From Elusimicrobiota bacterium (GTDB lineage: Bacteria; Elusimicrobiota; Elusimicrobia; Elusimicrobiales; UBA9959): a stretch of DNA of 56,787 nt. Position numbers and translations under genes: made by a program. How positions within the stretch are numbered: position 1 is the first letter of the stretch; the number at the start of each line of letters is the position of its first letter. The stretch spans positions 1-56,787 of the forward strand of contig JACQWV010000031.1 in assembly GCA_016209085.1 (NCBI GenBank), given 5' to 3'. Of the stretch, positions 30,533-39,380 are shown piece after piece. The notes under the pieces were generated by a model, which made no database searches, was not told the DNA's origin, and worked only from the letters and a program-made list of their open reading frames with translations.

Positions 30533-33500
30533 ATGATAAGAAAAATAATTGCGTTTTCAGCCAATAACCGGGGATTGGCGTTAATATTCTCCGCGATCGC
30601 GGTTCTCGGCGCGTGGCAGGCCCTGAAAAACATCCCGATTGACGCCATACCTGATTTGTCAGACACTCAGGTCATAGTTTATTCCAGGTGGGACCGCTCC
30701 CCGGACATAATGGAAGACCAGGTCACCTACCCGGTAATAACTTCTCTTCTGGGCCTCCCCAGAGTAAAAACAATAAGAGGATTTTCTGATTTCGGCTATT
30801 CATTCGTATATGTCATATTCCGGGACGGGACCGACATTTACTGGGCTCGTTCAAGAGTTCTTGAATATCTGAGCAAAGTTCTGCCCCAGCTTCCCGAAGG
30901 AGTGCGCACAGAACTCGGCCCAGACGCCACTGGAGTAGGCTGGATTTTCCAGTACGCGCTGATTGACAAAACAGGGCGGCATTCCCTTGCTGATTTAAGA
31001 AGCTATCAGGACTGGAACCTGCGCTACAACCTCCAGTCGGTTCCCGGCGTAGCTGAAGTCGCTTCCATAGGCGGATTCCAGAAGCAGTATCAGGTAAACA
31101 TCAATCCCAACAGACTTGCGGTTTACAACATACCTCTCACGAAAGTTCTTGAAGCAGTTAAAAACGGCAACCAGGAAACCGGAGCGAGAGTCATAGAATT
31201 TTCAGGCGCGGAATACATGATACGGGGCAAGGGCTACGCAAAATCAGTAAAAGACATAGAAACCCTAGTTGTCGGACGCGACAGAAGCGGCACGCCTGTG
31301 CTTGTAAAAAACATAGCCGGCGTGGCCACCGGTCCTGAAATGCGGCGCGGCATATCGGATTTAGACGGAGAAGGAGACGCTGTCGGCGGAATAATCGTAA
31401 TGCGCCACGGAGAAAACGCTCTCAACGTCATAAAAAGGGTCAGGGAAAAAATAGAATCCATAAAACAATCCCTGCCAAAAGGCATGGAAATAGTTACAAC
31501 TTATGACAGGTCAGACCTTATTTTAAGGGCAATGGACACGCTCAAACGCCAGCTTATAGAAGAAATGATAATAGTCAGTCTTGTAATACTTTTATTTTTA
31601 TGGCACATTCCTTCGGCAATAGTGCCCATACTTACAATACCAATTTCTGTTCTTCTGGCTTTCATGCCAATGTATTTAGCCGGCATAAATTCAAACATAA
31701 TGTCTTTATCAGGCATTGCGATATCAATAGGGGTTCTTGTGGACGGAGCCATCGTTGAGGTGGAAAACGCGTATAAAAAGCTTGAATTATGGCAGGAAGG
31801 GGGGAAACAGGGGGATTTTCATAAAATCAGGCTTGAAGCCCTGCAGGAAGTCGGCCCTTCCGTCTTTTTTTCTCTGCTTGTGATAGCAGTAGCTTTCATG
31901 CCCATATTCACCCTGGTGGACCAGGAGGGCCGGCTTTTCAAGCCGCTTGCATGGACAAAAAACCTGACAATGGCAATAGCGGCCATTCTGGCAGTAACCC
32001 TTGACCCTGCCCTCAGGATGAGTTTCACGAGAATGGACAATTTTAATTTCAGACCTGCCTGGCTTGCCAGAATCACCAACGGTGTTCTTGTCGGAAAATA
32101 CTATCCTGAGGAAAAACATCCGGTAAGTAAAATGCTTTTCAGAATATACGAACCCGCGTGCGAATTCGTGCTGAAATATCCGAAACAAATCATAACAGCG
32201 TCAGTACTGCTTGTGCTTTCAACTATACCGGTGTTTCTCAAAACAGGATCTGAATTCATGCCTCCCCTTAATGAAGGCAGCATCCTGTACATGCCCACGA
32301 CTCTGCCCGGAATATCAGTTACCGAAGCGCAGAAACTTCTTGAAGTCCAGGACAAGATACTTAAATCAGTTCCAGAGGTGGAAAGAGTTTTCGGAAAAGC
32401 CGGAAGAGCCGAAACTTCAACCGACCCCGCGCCTTTTTCAATGATGGAAACCACCGTGATTTTAAAACCCCACGAAGAATGGCGGGAAAAAACCAGATGG
32501 TATTCGTCATGGGCGCCGGATTTTCTGAAAGCTGTTCTGCGCCATGTATGGTATGACAGGATAACATGGGAAGAGCTTATTTCAGACATGGATTCAAAGA
32601 TGAAATTTCCCGGCGTTACGAACGCATGGACAATGCCCATAAAAGCCCGAATAGACATGCTCACGACCGGCGTCAGGACTCCGATAGGCATCAAGATTTT
32701 CGGCTCCGACCTTGACGCGATAGAAAAAACCGGCATAGAAATAGAAAAAGCTCTCAGGAATCTTGAAGGAACCCGCTCCGTTTATGCGGAGAGAACAGCC
32801 GGAGGCTACTTTCTTGATTTTGTTCTCAAGAGAGAAAACCTCGCAAGATACGGCATTTCAATAAAAGAAGCCCAGGAAATACTCATGACAGCCGTAGGGG
32901 GAGAGCCTCTTACTACCACGATAGAAGGAAGAGAGCGCTATACGGTCAGCGTCAGATACGGCAGGGAATTCAGAAATGACATTGAAAGCCTGAAAAAAGT
33001 CCGGGTTCCGGCCGTCGGCATAGCCTCCGGCACCTGGGGCGGCAGAGCCGCTGTTCCGGCCTCGGAAACCCTGCAGGTTCCGCTTGAGCAGATAGCTGAT
33101 ATTGAATTAAAACAGGGGCCCGGAATGATAAGAGACGAAAACGGGCTTTTGAGCGGGTACGTGTATGTTGACATAACAGGCATAGACGTGGGAACTTATG
33201 TAAAAAAAGCAAAAGAAACGGTAAACAAAAACATACGGCTTCCTGCCGGCTACACGCTTGAGTGGAGCGGGCAGTACGAAAACATGCTGAGAGTCAGGGA
33301 AAGACTAAAGATTGTTCTCCCCCTGACCATATTTATAATTTTCATTCTCTTATACATGAACACCAAATCCGTTTTCAAGACCCTTCTGGTTCTGACTGCA
33401 GTGCCTTTTTCTTTAATAGGCGCTGTATGGTTCATATACCTGCTCGGATATAACATGTCTATCGCTGTATGGGTTGGAATGATTGCTCTCATGGGATTGG

Positions 33501-33823
33501 ACGCTGAGACAGGCGTATTCATGCTTTTGTTTCTGGACCTTTCCTATGAGGAAATGAAAAAAAAGAAAGGAGTTCTGGACCATAACTCCCTGAAAGAAGC
33601 CATAATCCACGGAGCAGTGAAAAGAGTCAGGCCCAAGATGATGACTGTGTCAGCCGCGTTTATGGGTCTTATCCCTATCATGTGGTCATTGGGGACAGGC
33701 TCTGATTTGATGAAACGCATCGCGGCTCCCATGATAGGCGGGCTTTTCACGAGTTTTCTGCTTGAACTGCTGGTTTATCCTGCGGTTTATTATTTGTGGA
33801 AAAAACAATCTACTGCATTGTGA
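30533..33823 (+). CDS. Heavy-metal efflux RND transporter (CusA/CzcA family)
   Basis: This 1096-aa protein is the proton-driven inner-membrane pump of a tripartite metal exporter. It has twelve membrane segments in two groups and the HME-RND signatures RDG(T)DIYWARSRV, ISIGVLVDGAIVEVENA and LMGLDAETGVFMLLFLDL. The ATG at 30533 (MIRKIIAFSANNRGLA) fits the family; the TTG at 30497 lies in an upstream repeat. A 16-residue insert around residues 828-843 (GIASGTWGGRAAV) interrupts a periplasmic loop where homologues run directly from LPV to the VPL strand. It is encoded by the 48-bp repeat at 33013-33060, flanked by a 9-bp direct repeat. Confidence 0.92.
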   Translation: MIRKIIAFSANNRGLALIFSAIAVLGAWQALKNIPIDAIPDLSDTQVIVYSRWDRSPDIMEDQVTYPVITSLLGLPRVKTIRGFSDFGYSFVYVIFRDGTDIYWARSRVLEYLSKVLPQLPEGVRTELGPDATGVGWIFQYALIDKTGRHSLADLRSYQDWNLRYNLQSVPGVAEVASIGGFQKQYQVNINPNRLAVYNIPLTKVLEAVKNGNQETGARVIEFSGAEYMIRGKGYAKSVKDIETLVVGRDRSGTPVLVKNIAGVATGPEMRRGISDLDGEGDAVGGIIVMRHGENALNVIKRVREKIESIKQSLPKGMEIVTTYDRSDLILRAMDTLKRQLIEEMIIVSLVILLFLWHIPSAIVPILTIPISVLLAFMPMYLAGINSNIMSLSGIAISIGVLVDGAIVEVENAYKKLELWQEGGKQGDFHKIRLEALQEVGPSVFFSLLVIAVAFMPIFTLVDQEGRLFKPLAWTKNLTMAIAAILAVTLDPALRMSFTRMDNFNFRPAWLARITNGVLVGKYYPEEKHPVSKMLFRIYEPACEFVLKYPKQIITASVLLVLSTIPVFLKTGSEFMPPLNEGSILYMPTTLPGISVTEAQKLLEVQDKILKSVPEVERVFGKAGRAETSTDPAPFSMMETTVILKPHEEWREKTRWYSSWAPDFLKAVLRHVWYDRITWEELISDMDSKMKFPGVTNAWTMPIKARIDMLTTGVRTPIGIKIFGSDLDAIEKTGIEIEKALRNLEGTRSVYAERTAGGYFLDFVLKRENLARYGISIKEAQEILMTAVGGEPLTTTIEGRERYTVSVRYGREFRNDIESLKKVRVPAVGIASGTWGGRAAVPASETLQVPLEQIADIELKQGPGMIRDENGLLSGYVYVDITGIDVGTYVKKAKETVNKNIRLPAGYTLEWSGQYENMLRVRERLKIVLPLTIFIIFILLYMNTKSVFKTLLVLTAVPFSLIGAVWFIYLLGYNMSIAVWVGMIALMGLDAETGVFMLLFLDLSYEEMKKKKGVLDHNSLKEAIIHGAVKRVRPKMMTVSAAFMGLIPIMWSLGTGSDLMKRIAAPMIGGLFTSFLLELLVYPAVYYLWKKQSTAL
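33004..33060 (+). repeat. 48-bp coding repeat, copy 2 (inside the RND pump gene)
   Basis: The copy occupies 33013-33060. GTTCCGGCC occurs at 33004-33012 and again at 33052-33060, exactly 48 bp apart, so 16 codons were added without changing frame. It matches the yidD copy at 40 of 48 and the hisS copy at 35 of 48 positions by my alignment. Confidence 0.85.
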
Positions 33824-33845
33824 CATAAATAATGTTATGTTGAAT

Positions 33846-33905
33846 GTAGGGGCTTGATTTATCAAGCCCGTTATTTCGGGTTGGATAAATCCAACCCCTT
33901 GTAGG
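33846..33905. repeat. GTAGGGG-type palindromic element
   Basis: Two adjacent hairpins, GGGCTTGAT/ATCAAGCCC-like and GGGTTGGA-TAAA-TCCAACCC, lie in a GTAGGGG frame. It is the same family as 24596-24678. Confidence 0.65.
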
Positions 33906-33946
33906 ACTTATCAATAATTTATAGGACATAGCACTACTGTCAAGTG

Positions 33947-34594
33947 ATGATAATTAAAAATTCAGAAAAAAACGAATTCAGCGAACTGATAAGATATACA
34001 CTTTTTGGATACATTGCCGGAATAGTCTCTGGCATTGTTCTTGACAGATTCGGATTTCAAAAAAGCGGACTGGGACAGGCTTTTGTCAGGACGCTTTCAG
34101 GAGAGGGCGAGAGCATTTTTGAGGGATTTTACGCGATAAAGAAAAGGCTTTCCAAAGTTTCTTTTTCCATGGCCGAAGCATACGCATGGGGAAAATTTAT
34201 AGGAATGTTTCTCCCGTGGGTGATAGATTTTTCAAGCAGAATGCTCGGCGTGGATGTTTATGGAATAGAGGGATTCTACATTCCTTATTTTTATGCTTTG
34301 AGCGACCAGATAGGAGCAAATATTTCAGGAGCGATTTTTATTTACAGAAAAACCGGGAATTTTTCACTGGCAGCCAGAGAATACTTCAAAAGTCCTGTAA
34401 TGGTTGCAAGTCTTCTCATAGTTCTTTTAGTTCCTTTAGGGCTTTTTCTTGCCAGGGTATTCGGCTTTAGCCCATCCACCCAGACGCTTGCGGCATTTGA
34501 AACTATTGCGGCTAATTTATGCTGGGCGCCGCCGCTTGTTGGACATTTCACAAAAGATAAAGAGCATAAAACATGCTGTAACCATGATGATTGA
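33947..34594 (+). CDS. Hypothetical membrane protein beside arsC
   Basis: This 215-aa protein has about three to four hydrophobic segments (about 15-35, 82-98, 112-140 and 150-175) and ends in a polar tail HKTCCNHDD with a Cys pair. I do not recognise the family. It overlaps arsC by 11 nt, so the two are translationally linked and an arsenic or metal role is possible but unproven. ATG 33947 is preferred over GTG 33944. It starts 41 nt after a palindromic repeat, with no clear ribosome-binding site. Confidence 0.55.
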   Translation: MIIKNSEKNEFSELIRYTLFGYIAGIVSGIVLDRFGFQKSGLGQAFVRTLSGEGESIFEGFYAIKKRLSKVSFSMAEAYAWGKFIGMFLPWVIDFSSRMLGVDVYGIEGFYIPYFYALSDQIGANISGAIFIYRKTGNFSLAAREYFKSPVMVASLLIVLLVPLGLFLARVFGFSPSTQTLAAFETIAANLCWAPPLVGHFTKDKEHKTCCNHDD

Positions 34595-35018
34595 AAAGAA
34601 AATAAAAGTGCTTTTTCTCTGCACATCAAATTCCTGCCGTTCCCAGATGGCTGAAGGAATATTAAAAGCGCTTGCTTCTGACAGGTTTGAGGTTTTCAGC
34701 GCTGGAGCAAAAGCGAGTTTCGTGCATCCATTTGCAGTAAAAGTCCTGGCCGAAACCAGCGTTGACATTTCGGCGCAGAAAAGCAAATCGGTTTTGGAAT
34801 TCAAGGGTGCGGAATTTGACTATGTGATAACTCTCTGCGGGGATTCTGCAAAAGAATATTGTCCGTCTTTTATCGGAAAAGCGCAAAACAGACTGCACTG
34901 GAATTTTGATGACCCTGCACTGGCACAGGGAACTGATGATGAAATTCTGAATATTTTCAGAAAAGTGCGTGACCAGATAAAAATTGAAATTGAAAAATTT
35001 GTAAAATCAATAGAATAA
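34584..35018 (+). CDS. arsC: Arsenate reductase, thioredoxin-coupled type
   Basis: This 144-aa protein has the low-molecular-weight phosphatase fold with the CX5R loop CTSNSCR near the N-terminus and a later Cys pair CGDSAKEYC. That three-Cys relay is typical of thioredoxin-dependent ArsC, which reduces arsenate to arsenite in the cytosol. A low-molecular-weight tyrosine phosphatase is less likely given the Cys pair. Start choice between ATG 34584 and 34587 is open; the longer in-frame start at 34449 lies inside the upstream gene. No arsR, arsB or acr3 is seen nearby. Confidence 0.85.
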   Translation: MMIEKKIKVLFLCTSNSCRSQMAEGILKALASDRFEVFSAGAKASFVHPFAVKVLAETSVDISAQKSKSVLEFKGAEFDYVITLCGDSAKEYCPSFIGKAQNRLHWNFDDPALAQGTDDEILNIFRKVRDQIKIEIEKFVKSIE

Positions 35019-35033
35019 AAAATGGAGGTAAAA

Positions 35034-35855
35034 ATGAGAAAAGTAAAATACATAGTATTGCTACTGACAGGCGCGTTTATTATCAGCAATGTAGTTGCAG
35101 AGCTTGCTCTGCTGACAGCTGCAGAAAACCATAAAAAACATGAATGTCCGCACTCTGGCAAAGCAGCAACTTCACAAGAGGCAACAGAACAGGGACATAA
35201 AAACCATGATTGTCCGGGCATGAAAGGAAAAGAACACAAAAAAATGTGCCCGGAACACCTAAAAGGAGTCACTAAGACCAGCACAAACATTGACAATGGC
35301 GTGGAAATAACAATGACGGCAAAGAAAGCCAAGACTGTTTCCAAACTTAGAGAAATTGCCAAAATGCACTACGATTCAAAAGAATCAATGTGTCAGGATT
35401 GCCCATGTAAGGTGGAAGGCGCTATTGTCAAAATTGAAGACATAGAAAACGGCGTCAAAGTATCTATTACATCTGACAACCCTGAATCTGTAAAAAAAAT
35501 CCAGGAACTATCAGCAAAAGGATATAAGCACAAATCGTATAAAGAAGGACTCTCGTCACGTGAAGTTTTAAGTGATGAAATTGGTAAAGAAACTGTTTGT
35601 CCTGTAACAAAGGAGAAATTTAAAGTGGTTGCAGAAACAAAAGCAATTGATTATAAAGGAAAGACATATTATTTTTGTTGTCCTGGTTGTGATGCTAAAT
35701 TTATTAAAAAACCTGAACAATATATAAGCAAAGAGACAAAAAAATCCGTAAAATATGTCTGCCCCATGGGCTGCGCAGAATCGGACAAGCCGGGCAAATG
35801 CCCGAAATGCAAAATGGAAATGATTGAAAAGAACACTAAGCCACTAAGTGACTGA
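35034..35855 (+). CDS. Exported metal-binding protein with YHS and heavy-metal-binding domains
   Basis: This 273-aa protein has a signal peptide (about 1-26) and a His/Cys/Met-rich segment (about 30-80: HKKHECPH, HKNHDCPGM). A middle region has a CQDCPC motif, followed by a YHS domain (about 185-232, VCPVTKEKF ... YYFCCPGCDAKF) and a C-terminal heavy-metal-binding module (about 240-265, YVCPMGCAESDKPGKCPKC). It probably binds copper or another soft metal in the periplasm beside the Cus-type pump. ATG 35034 has a GGAGGT ribosome-binding site; the ATG at 35022 is too close to be the main start. Confidence 0.78.
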   Translation: MRKVKYIVLLLTGAFIISNVVAELALLTAAENHKKHECPHSGKAATSQEATEQGHKNHDCPGMKGKEHKKMCPEHLKGVTKTSTNIDNGVEITMTAKKAKTVSKLREIAKMHYDSKESMCQDCPCKVEGAIVKIEDIENGVKVSITSDNPESVKKIQELSAKGYKHKSYKEGLSSREVLSDEIGKETVCPVTKEKFKVVAETKAIDYKGKTYYFCCPGCDAKFIKKPEQYISKETKKSVKYVCPMGCAESDKPGKCPKCKMEMIEKNTKPLSD

Positions 35856-35935
35856 GCCACTATCGGGACCATTGCAGTCCTGTTCCAAGAAAGTTTCTTA
35901 AAATGGGGGGCTGCCAGCGGTTTACCGCGCAGAAC

Positions 35936-36150
35936 CAAGGGCGGCCAGTACGGCCGCCCTTGCCTTCCTCAACCTCCCGCATGTCCAAAGCTCAATTTAT
36001 GGCGCCTTTGTCGTGGCGCCAATGGCGCCACGTCTTTAGCGCCATTGAGCCCGAAACAAAAACGTCAGCATTAGGCAGACATCCGCCTCAGGCGGATGAC
36101 GGGGTTGATAAATACCTGTCCCGACGTGAGGTCGGGGAAACCCCTACAAT
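35936..36150. repeat. Palindrome-packed gap, gene-free
   Basis: The 398-bp gap 35856-36253 holds a perfect 11-bp-stem hairpin (35936-35962), a nested palindrome (35990-36049) around CGTGGCGCC-AAT-GGCGCCACG, ATCCGCCT-CAGGCGGAT (36080-36098), TCCCGAC-5-GTCGGGGA (36119-36138) and a degenerate GGGGTT...AACCCC unit. An 83-codon ORF across it has no coding character. Confidence 0.7.
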
Positions 36151-36253
36151 TTAAATTGACAGTCCACTGGTTTATTTTTTACTGCCTCATGGCAGGCAAA
36201 AAAACTTGTAAATAAAACTTTTAAAAAATTTGTATATTGTTAGAATATAGTTT

Positions 36254-37159
36254 ATGAAAAACCTAAAAATACTTGCAATTCTTTTATCCGCCTTACTCAT
36301 ATCTTGTAATAATGAAAGCCAGAAGCCCATAAAAGTGAAATTAAGAGATGACGCAAATATACAAGATAAAGAGCAAAAAAATGTCACTAATACTTTGAGG
36401 ATATTGATAGCTCCTGTGATTTCTCCGAAGGAATCCATGATTTTATATCATCAGTTTGTAGACTATCTATGGGAAAAAACAAATATGGAGATGACACAGA
36501 TATTGAAAAAGAACTATGCCGAAGCAAATGAAGCGATAAAAAATCAGCAATGCGATATAGCCCTTATATGCACAGGAGCATATGTGTTATCTAAAAAAGA
36601 ACTGCCCGTGGAAATTCTCGTTATACCGGTTGTAAAGAAAAAAATTGTATACAATTCTTATATCATCGCCAATATTAACAGTAATATAGAAATCTTTGAC
36701 GATTTAGAAGGCAAAACCTTCGCTTTCACCGACCCTCTTTCTTTAACAGGGTATCACTATGTAAGGCACTTGCTGTGGGCAAAAAAAACGAATACGAATA
36801 ATTATTTTAAAAGCACCATATATACAAACAGCCATGACATATCCATTGAAGCGGTAGCGCAGGGAATAGTAGATGTAGCCAGTATTGACAGCTTAATTTA
36901 TGATGATTTAAAGGACAAAAAAAATCCGTATGTTCTAAAAACGAAAATAATAAAAGTCTCTGAAGATTTCGGAATACCGCCGATATTAATAAGAAAAGAT
37001 TTGGATATAAAAATAAAGAACAAAATAAGAAACATATTGTTGGGCATGCATAATGACCCAAAAGGACGGGAAATTCTAAAAAAATTATCCATAGATTCAT
37101 TCACTGTCGGCAATGAGAAAATTTATGAAAGCGCAGAGAAAATATTAATCTTAAAATAA
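36254..37159 (+). CDS. PhnD-like periplasmic binding lipoprotein (sensor accessory)
   Basis: This 301-aa protein has a lipoprotein signal (about 1-18, lipobox LLISC) and a PhnD-type periplasmic binding fold (TLRILIAPVISPKESM ... CDIALICTGAYV ... FAFTDPLSLTGYH). It lies 2 nt before a sensor kinase and its regulator. In TtrS, AioX and ArxX/ArrX systems a PhnD-like module senses tetrathionate or arsenic oxyanions for the kinase. Here it is a separate lipoprotein, so it is probably a ligand-binding partner and not an ABC transporter component, since no permease or ATPase is nearby. Confidence 0.8.
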   Translation: MKNLKILAILLSALLISCNNESQKPIKVKLRDDANIQDKEQKNVTNTLRILIAPVISPKESMILYHQFVDYLWEKTNMEMTQILKKNYAEANEAIKNQQCDIALICTGAYVLSKKELPVEILVIPVVKKKIVYNSYIIANINSNIEIFDDLEGKTFAFTDPLSLTGYHYVRHLLWAKKTNTNNYFKSTIYTNSHDISIEAVAQGIVDVASIDSLIYDDLKDKKNPYVLKTKIIKVSEDFGIPPILIRKDLDIKIKNKIRNILLGMHNDPKGREILKKLSIDSFTVGNEKIYESAEKILILK

Positions 37160-37161
37160 CC

Positions 37162-38568
37162 ATGAGAAAACTGCTGATAAATTTTATAAACAAAATAACC
37201 TCTGTCTCATTATTTGTAAAGGTTATCGGAATAGCGCTATTTCTTACATTATTGTATGGATTTGGAACCCTGCTCCAAACAAAAACCTTATTAAAAACCA
37301 ACCTGCAAAAAAACACAGACGAGCAATTGCTTCTAATATCTCGCTATATTGAAAATAGAATTAAAAATTCACTATTGACAGACGATTGGGCAGATGTTTA
37401 CAAAACAATTGAAGATTCTTTGAGCATTTATAATGACATAAAATACATACTTGTTCTTGACAATGATTATAATTTGCTGTTTAAAACCCTGGACTATAAT
37501 GTTTCAAAAGAACTCATCCTGGCGAATAAACCAGAGCCCGGCAACATTTATAAACTGAAACTATTGAAAACTGAACAAGGCTATATAAGAGATATAGCAA
37601 TGCCAATTTTTGACGGCCGGCTTGGAATAATCAGGGTAGGGGTTACAATAAATCAAATATATCAGACATTAAGCGCCATAACTGAAAAACTTGTCATCTC
37701 AATATTTCTGGTTTCTATCGCTGCTGTATTCTTGTCATATTTACTGTCTTACATTCTAAATATACCCATTAAAAATCTAACGAAGGCTATCTCAGAAATG
37801 AAAAAAGGCAAGATGAATATAAACATAAAACCAATATTTAATGACGAGATAGGCGAATTAACCAGAACATTCAATGCCATGATAGAAAACATAAAAATTG
37901 AAAAACAAAAAAGATTTGACCTGATGAAAAAAATAATAAAAAGTCAGGAGGAAGAAAGGCATAGAATTTCAAGAGAACTTCATGATAAAACAGGACAGTA
38001 TCTGACTTCATTAAAAATGATGTTAAAGTCAATAACTAAAACATCTCTTGTAAACGCAAATGGAAACGATAAATTGGCAGAAATATCAAAAGCCCTTGAT
38101 GAATCCATAGACGAAATACATAATTTTGCGGTTGAACTCAGAAATCCGATATTAAGCGATTTGGGACTGATAAAATCTGTGGCCGAATTTATAAATAATT
38201 TTTCCCATAATTCCAATATAAAAGTGAGTATGCGCTTAGATGACAAAACAAAAAATATGAGATTTGACCCTAATGTTGAAATAGCGATATATAGGGTAAT
38301 TCAGGAGGCTTTCTCAAACATATATAACCATTCAAAAGCTACAACGGTAGATATATATTTTAAGTGTTCTGAAAACAAATTTGTAATAGAAATTATTGAC
38401 AACGGCACAGGCTTTGATGTTGAGTTGGCGAAAAATAATCCTGATAGAAAAAGCATAGGTCTTTTTGGAATAAAAGAAAGAATAGAACTTATAGACGGCA
38501 TTTTTTTCATATATTCAAAAATCGGCTCCGGCACAGAAATACGAATAGAAATACCAGCAAAAATATGA
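37162..38568 (+). CDS. Sensor histidine kinase, NarX/HisKA_3 type
   Basis: This 468-aa protein has two membrane segments (about 15-35 and 178-200) bounding a periplasmic domain, then a HAMP linker (about 200-252). A HisKA_3 dimerisation region with phospho-acceptor His274 in RELHDKTGQ is followed by a C-terminal HATPase (DNGTGFD; GLFGIKERIELI). It would respond to the upstream PhnD-like lipoprotein and phosphorylate the regulator encoded next, whose start overlaps its stop (ATGA). Composition is distinctly AT-rich. Confidence 0.88.
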   Translation: MRKLLINFINKITSVSLFVKVIGIALFLTLLYGFGTLLQTKTLLKTNLQKNTDEQLLLISRYIENRIKNSLLTDDWADVYKTIEDSLSIYNDIKYILVLDNDYNLLFKTLDYNVSKELILANKPEPGNIYKLKLLKTEQGYIRDIAMPIFDGRLGIIRVGVTINQIYQTLSAITEKLVISIFLVSIAAVFLSYLLSYILNIPIKNLTKAISEMKKGKMNINIKPIFNDEIGELTRTFNAMIENIKIEKQKRFDLMKKIIKSQEEERHRISRELHDKTGQYLTSLKMMLKSITKTSLVNANGNDKLAEISKALDESIDEIHNFAVELRNPILSDLGLIKSVAEFINNFSHNSNIKVSMRLDDKTKNMRFDPNVEIAIYRVIQEAFSNIYNHSKATTVDIYFKCSENKFVIEIIDNGTGFDVELAKNNPDRKSIGLFGIKERIELIDGIFFIYSKIGSGTEIRIEIPAKI

Positions 38569-39200
38569 AAGAAAAGATAAAAATAGCGATAGTTGACGAC
38601 CATCCGATATTAAGAAGCGGACTAAAAATGCTGCTGAGCGATTATAAGGATATAAATGTTGTAAGTGAAGCGGGCAGCGGAAAAGAAATCTTGCAAAAAT
38701 TAAATCTGAATTCAAATATAGATATAATTTTATTGGACATTAATTTGCCTGATATAAATGGGTTGTTATTGGTCAATGAAATAAGGAAAATAAATAACAA
38801 TATAAAAATACTGATTCTAACAATGTATGACAATGAAAGCTATTTAAATGAATTTTTAAGAAACGGGGTTTCAGGATATATCACTAAAAAATCAGCCGAC
38901 ATAGAACTCATAAAAGCAATTTATGAAGTAAATGAAGGCAGGACATTCATAGATAACATTCTATCCAGAAGCCGGATAAAAGCGCATGGTGAAGAAAAAA
39001 AATTAAGCGAGAGGGAAAAAGAAGTAGTCAATTTAGTAGTTAAAGGTTTGACAAATAAAGAAATATCGACAAAACTAAACATAAGCATAAAAACAGTGGA
39101 AACCTACCGTTTAAGAATCACAAATAAATTAAAAATATACAACAAAGGCGAGTTGCTGAAGTATGCGATAAAAGAAGGTATGTTTAATCCGCTTGAGTAA
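38565..39200 (+). CDS. NarL/FixJ-family response regulator
   Basis: This 211-aa protein has a receiver domain with acidic pocket VDDHP (Asp11, Asp12) and phospho-acceptor Asp58 in LLDINLP, then a LuxR-type helix-turn-helix (about 145-205: LSEREKEVVNLVVKGLTNKEIS ... SIKTVETYR). It probably activates the downstream porin and molybdoenzyme genes. It overlaps the kinase gene by 4 nt. An A/T-rich inverted repeat (TTTTAAAA-5-TTTTAAAA, 39308-39328) in the next gap is a candidate binding site. Confidence 0.9.
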   Translation: MKEKIKIAIVDDHPILRSGLKMLLSDYKDINVVSEAGSGKEILQKLNLNSNIDIILLDINLPDINGLLLVNEIRKINNNIKILILTMYDNESYLNEFLRNGVSGYITKKSADIELIKAIYEVNEGRTFIDNILSRSRIKAHGEEKKLSEREKEVVNLVVKGLTNKEISTKLNISIKTVETYRLRITNKLKIYNKGELLKYAIKEGMFNPLE

Positions 39201-39307
39201 ATTCAATCCCCTGCTTATAAAAATACCATTCCATAGTGCTGCTACGAAAAAAATGTAGTACGAGACTTTAGTCTCGCCTGCAATATCTTGTAAGTATTTT
39301 TCCTGAC

Positions 39308-39328
39308 TTTTAAAATCCAATTTTAAAA
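39308..39328. promoter_or_regulatory. Possible operator upstream of the porin gene
   Basis: TTTTAAAA, a 5-nt spacer and TTTTAAAA form a dyad between the response regulator gene and the porin. The A/T-rich sequence makes chance occurrence easy. Confidence 0.25.
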
Positions 39329-39380
39329 AGTAAACTTTAAAATCACTAATGAAATTAATTAAATAGGAGGAAAAATACTT

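Noticed and set aside
35903-36154. 83-codon plus-strand ORF in the gap after the YHS gene
   Set aside because: It is made almost entirely of palindromic repeat units, has no ribosome-binding site and its product is low-complexity.
36254-37159. Phosphonate ABC transporter substrate-binding protein
   Set aside because: No permease or ATPase gene is adjacent, and the next genes are a kinase and regulator, so a sensor role fits better.
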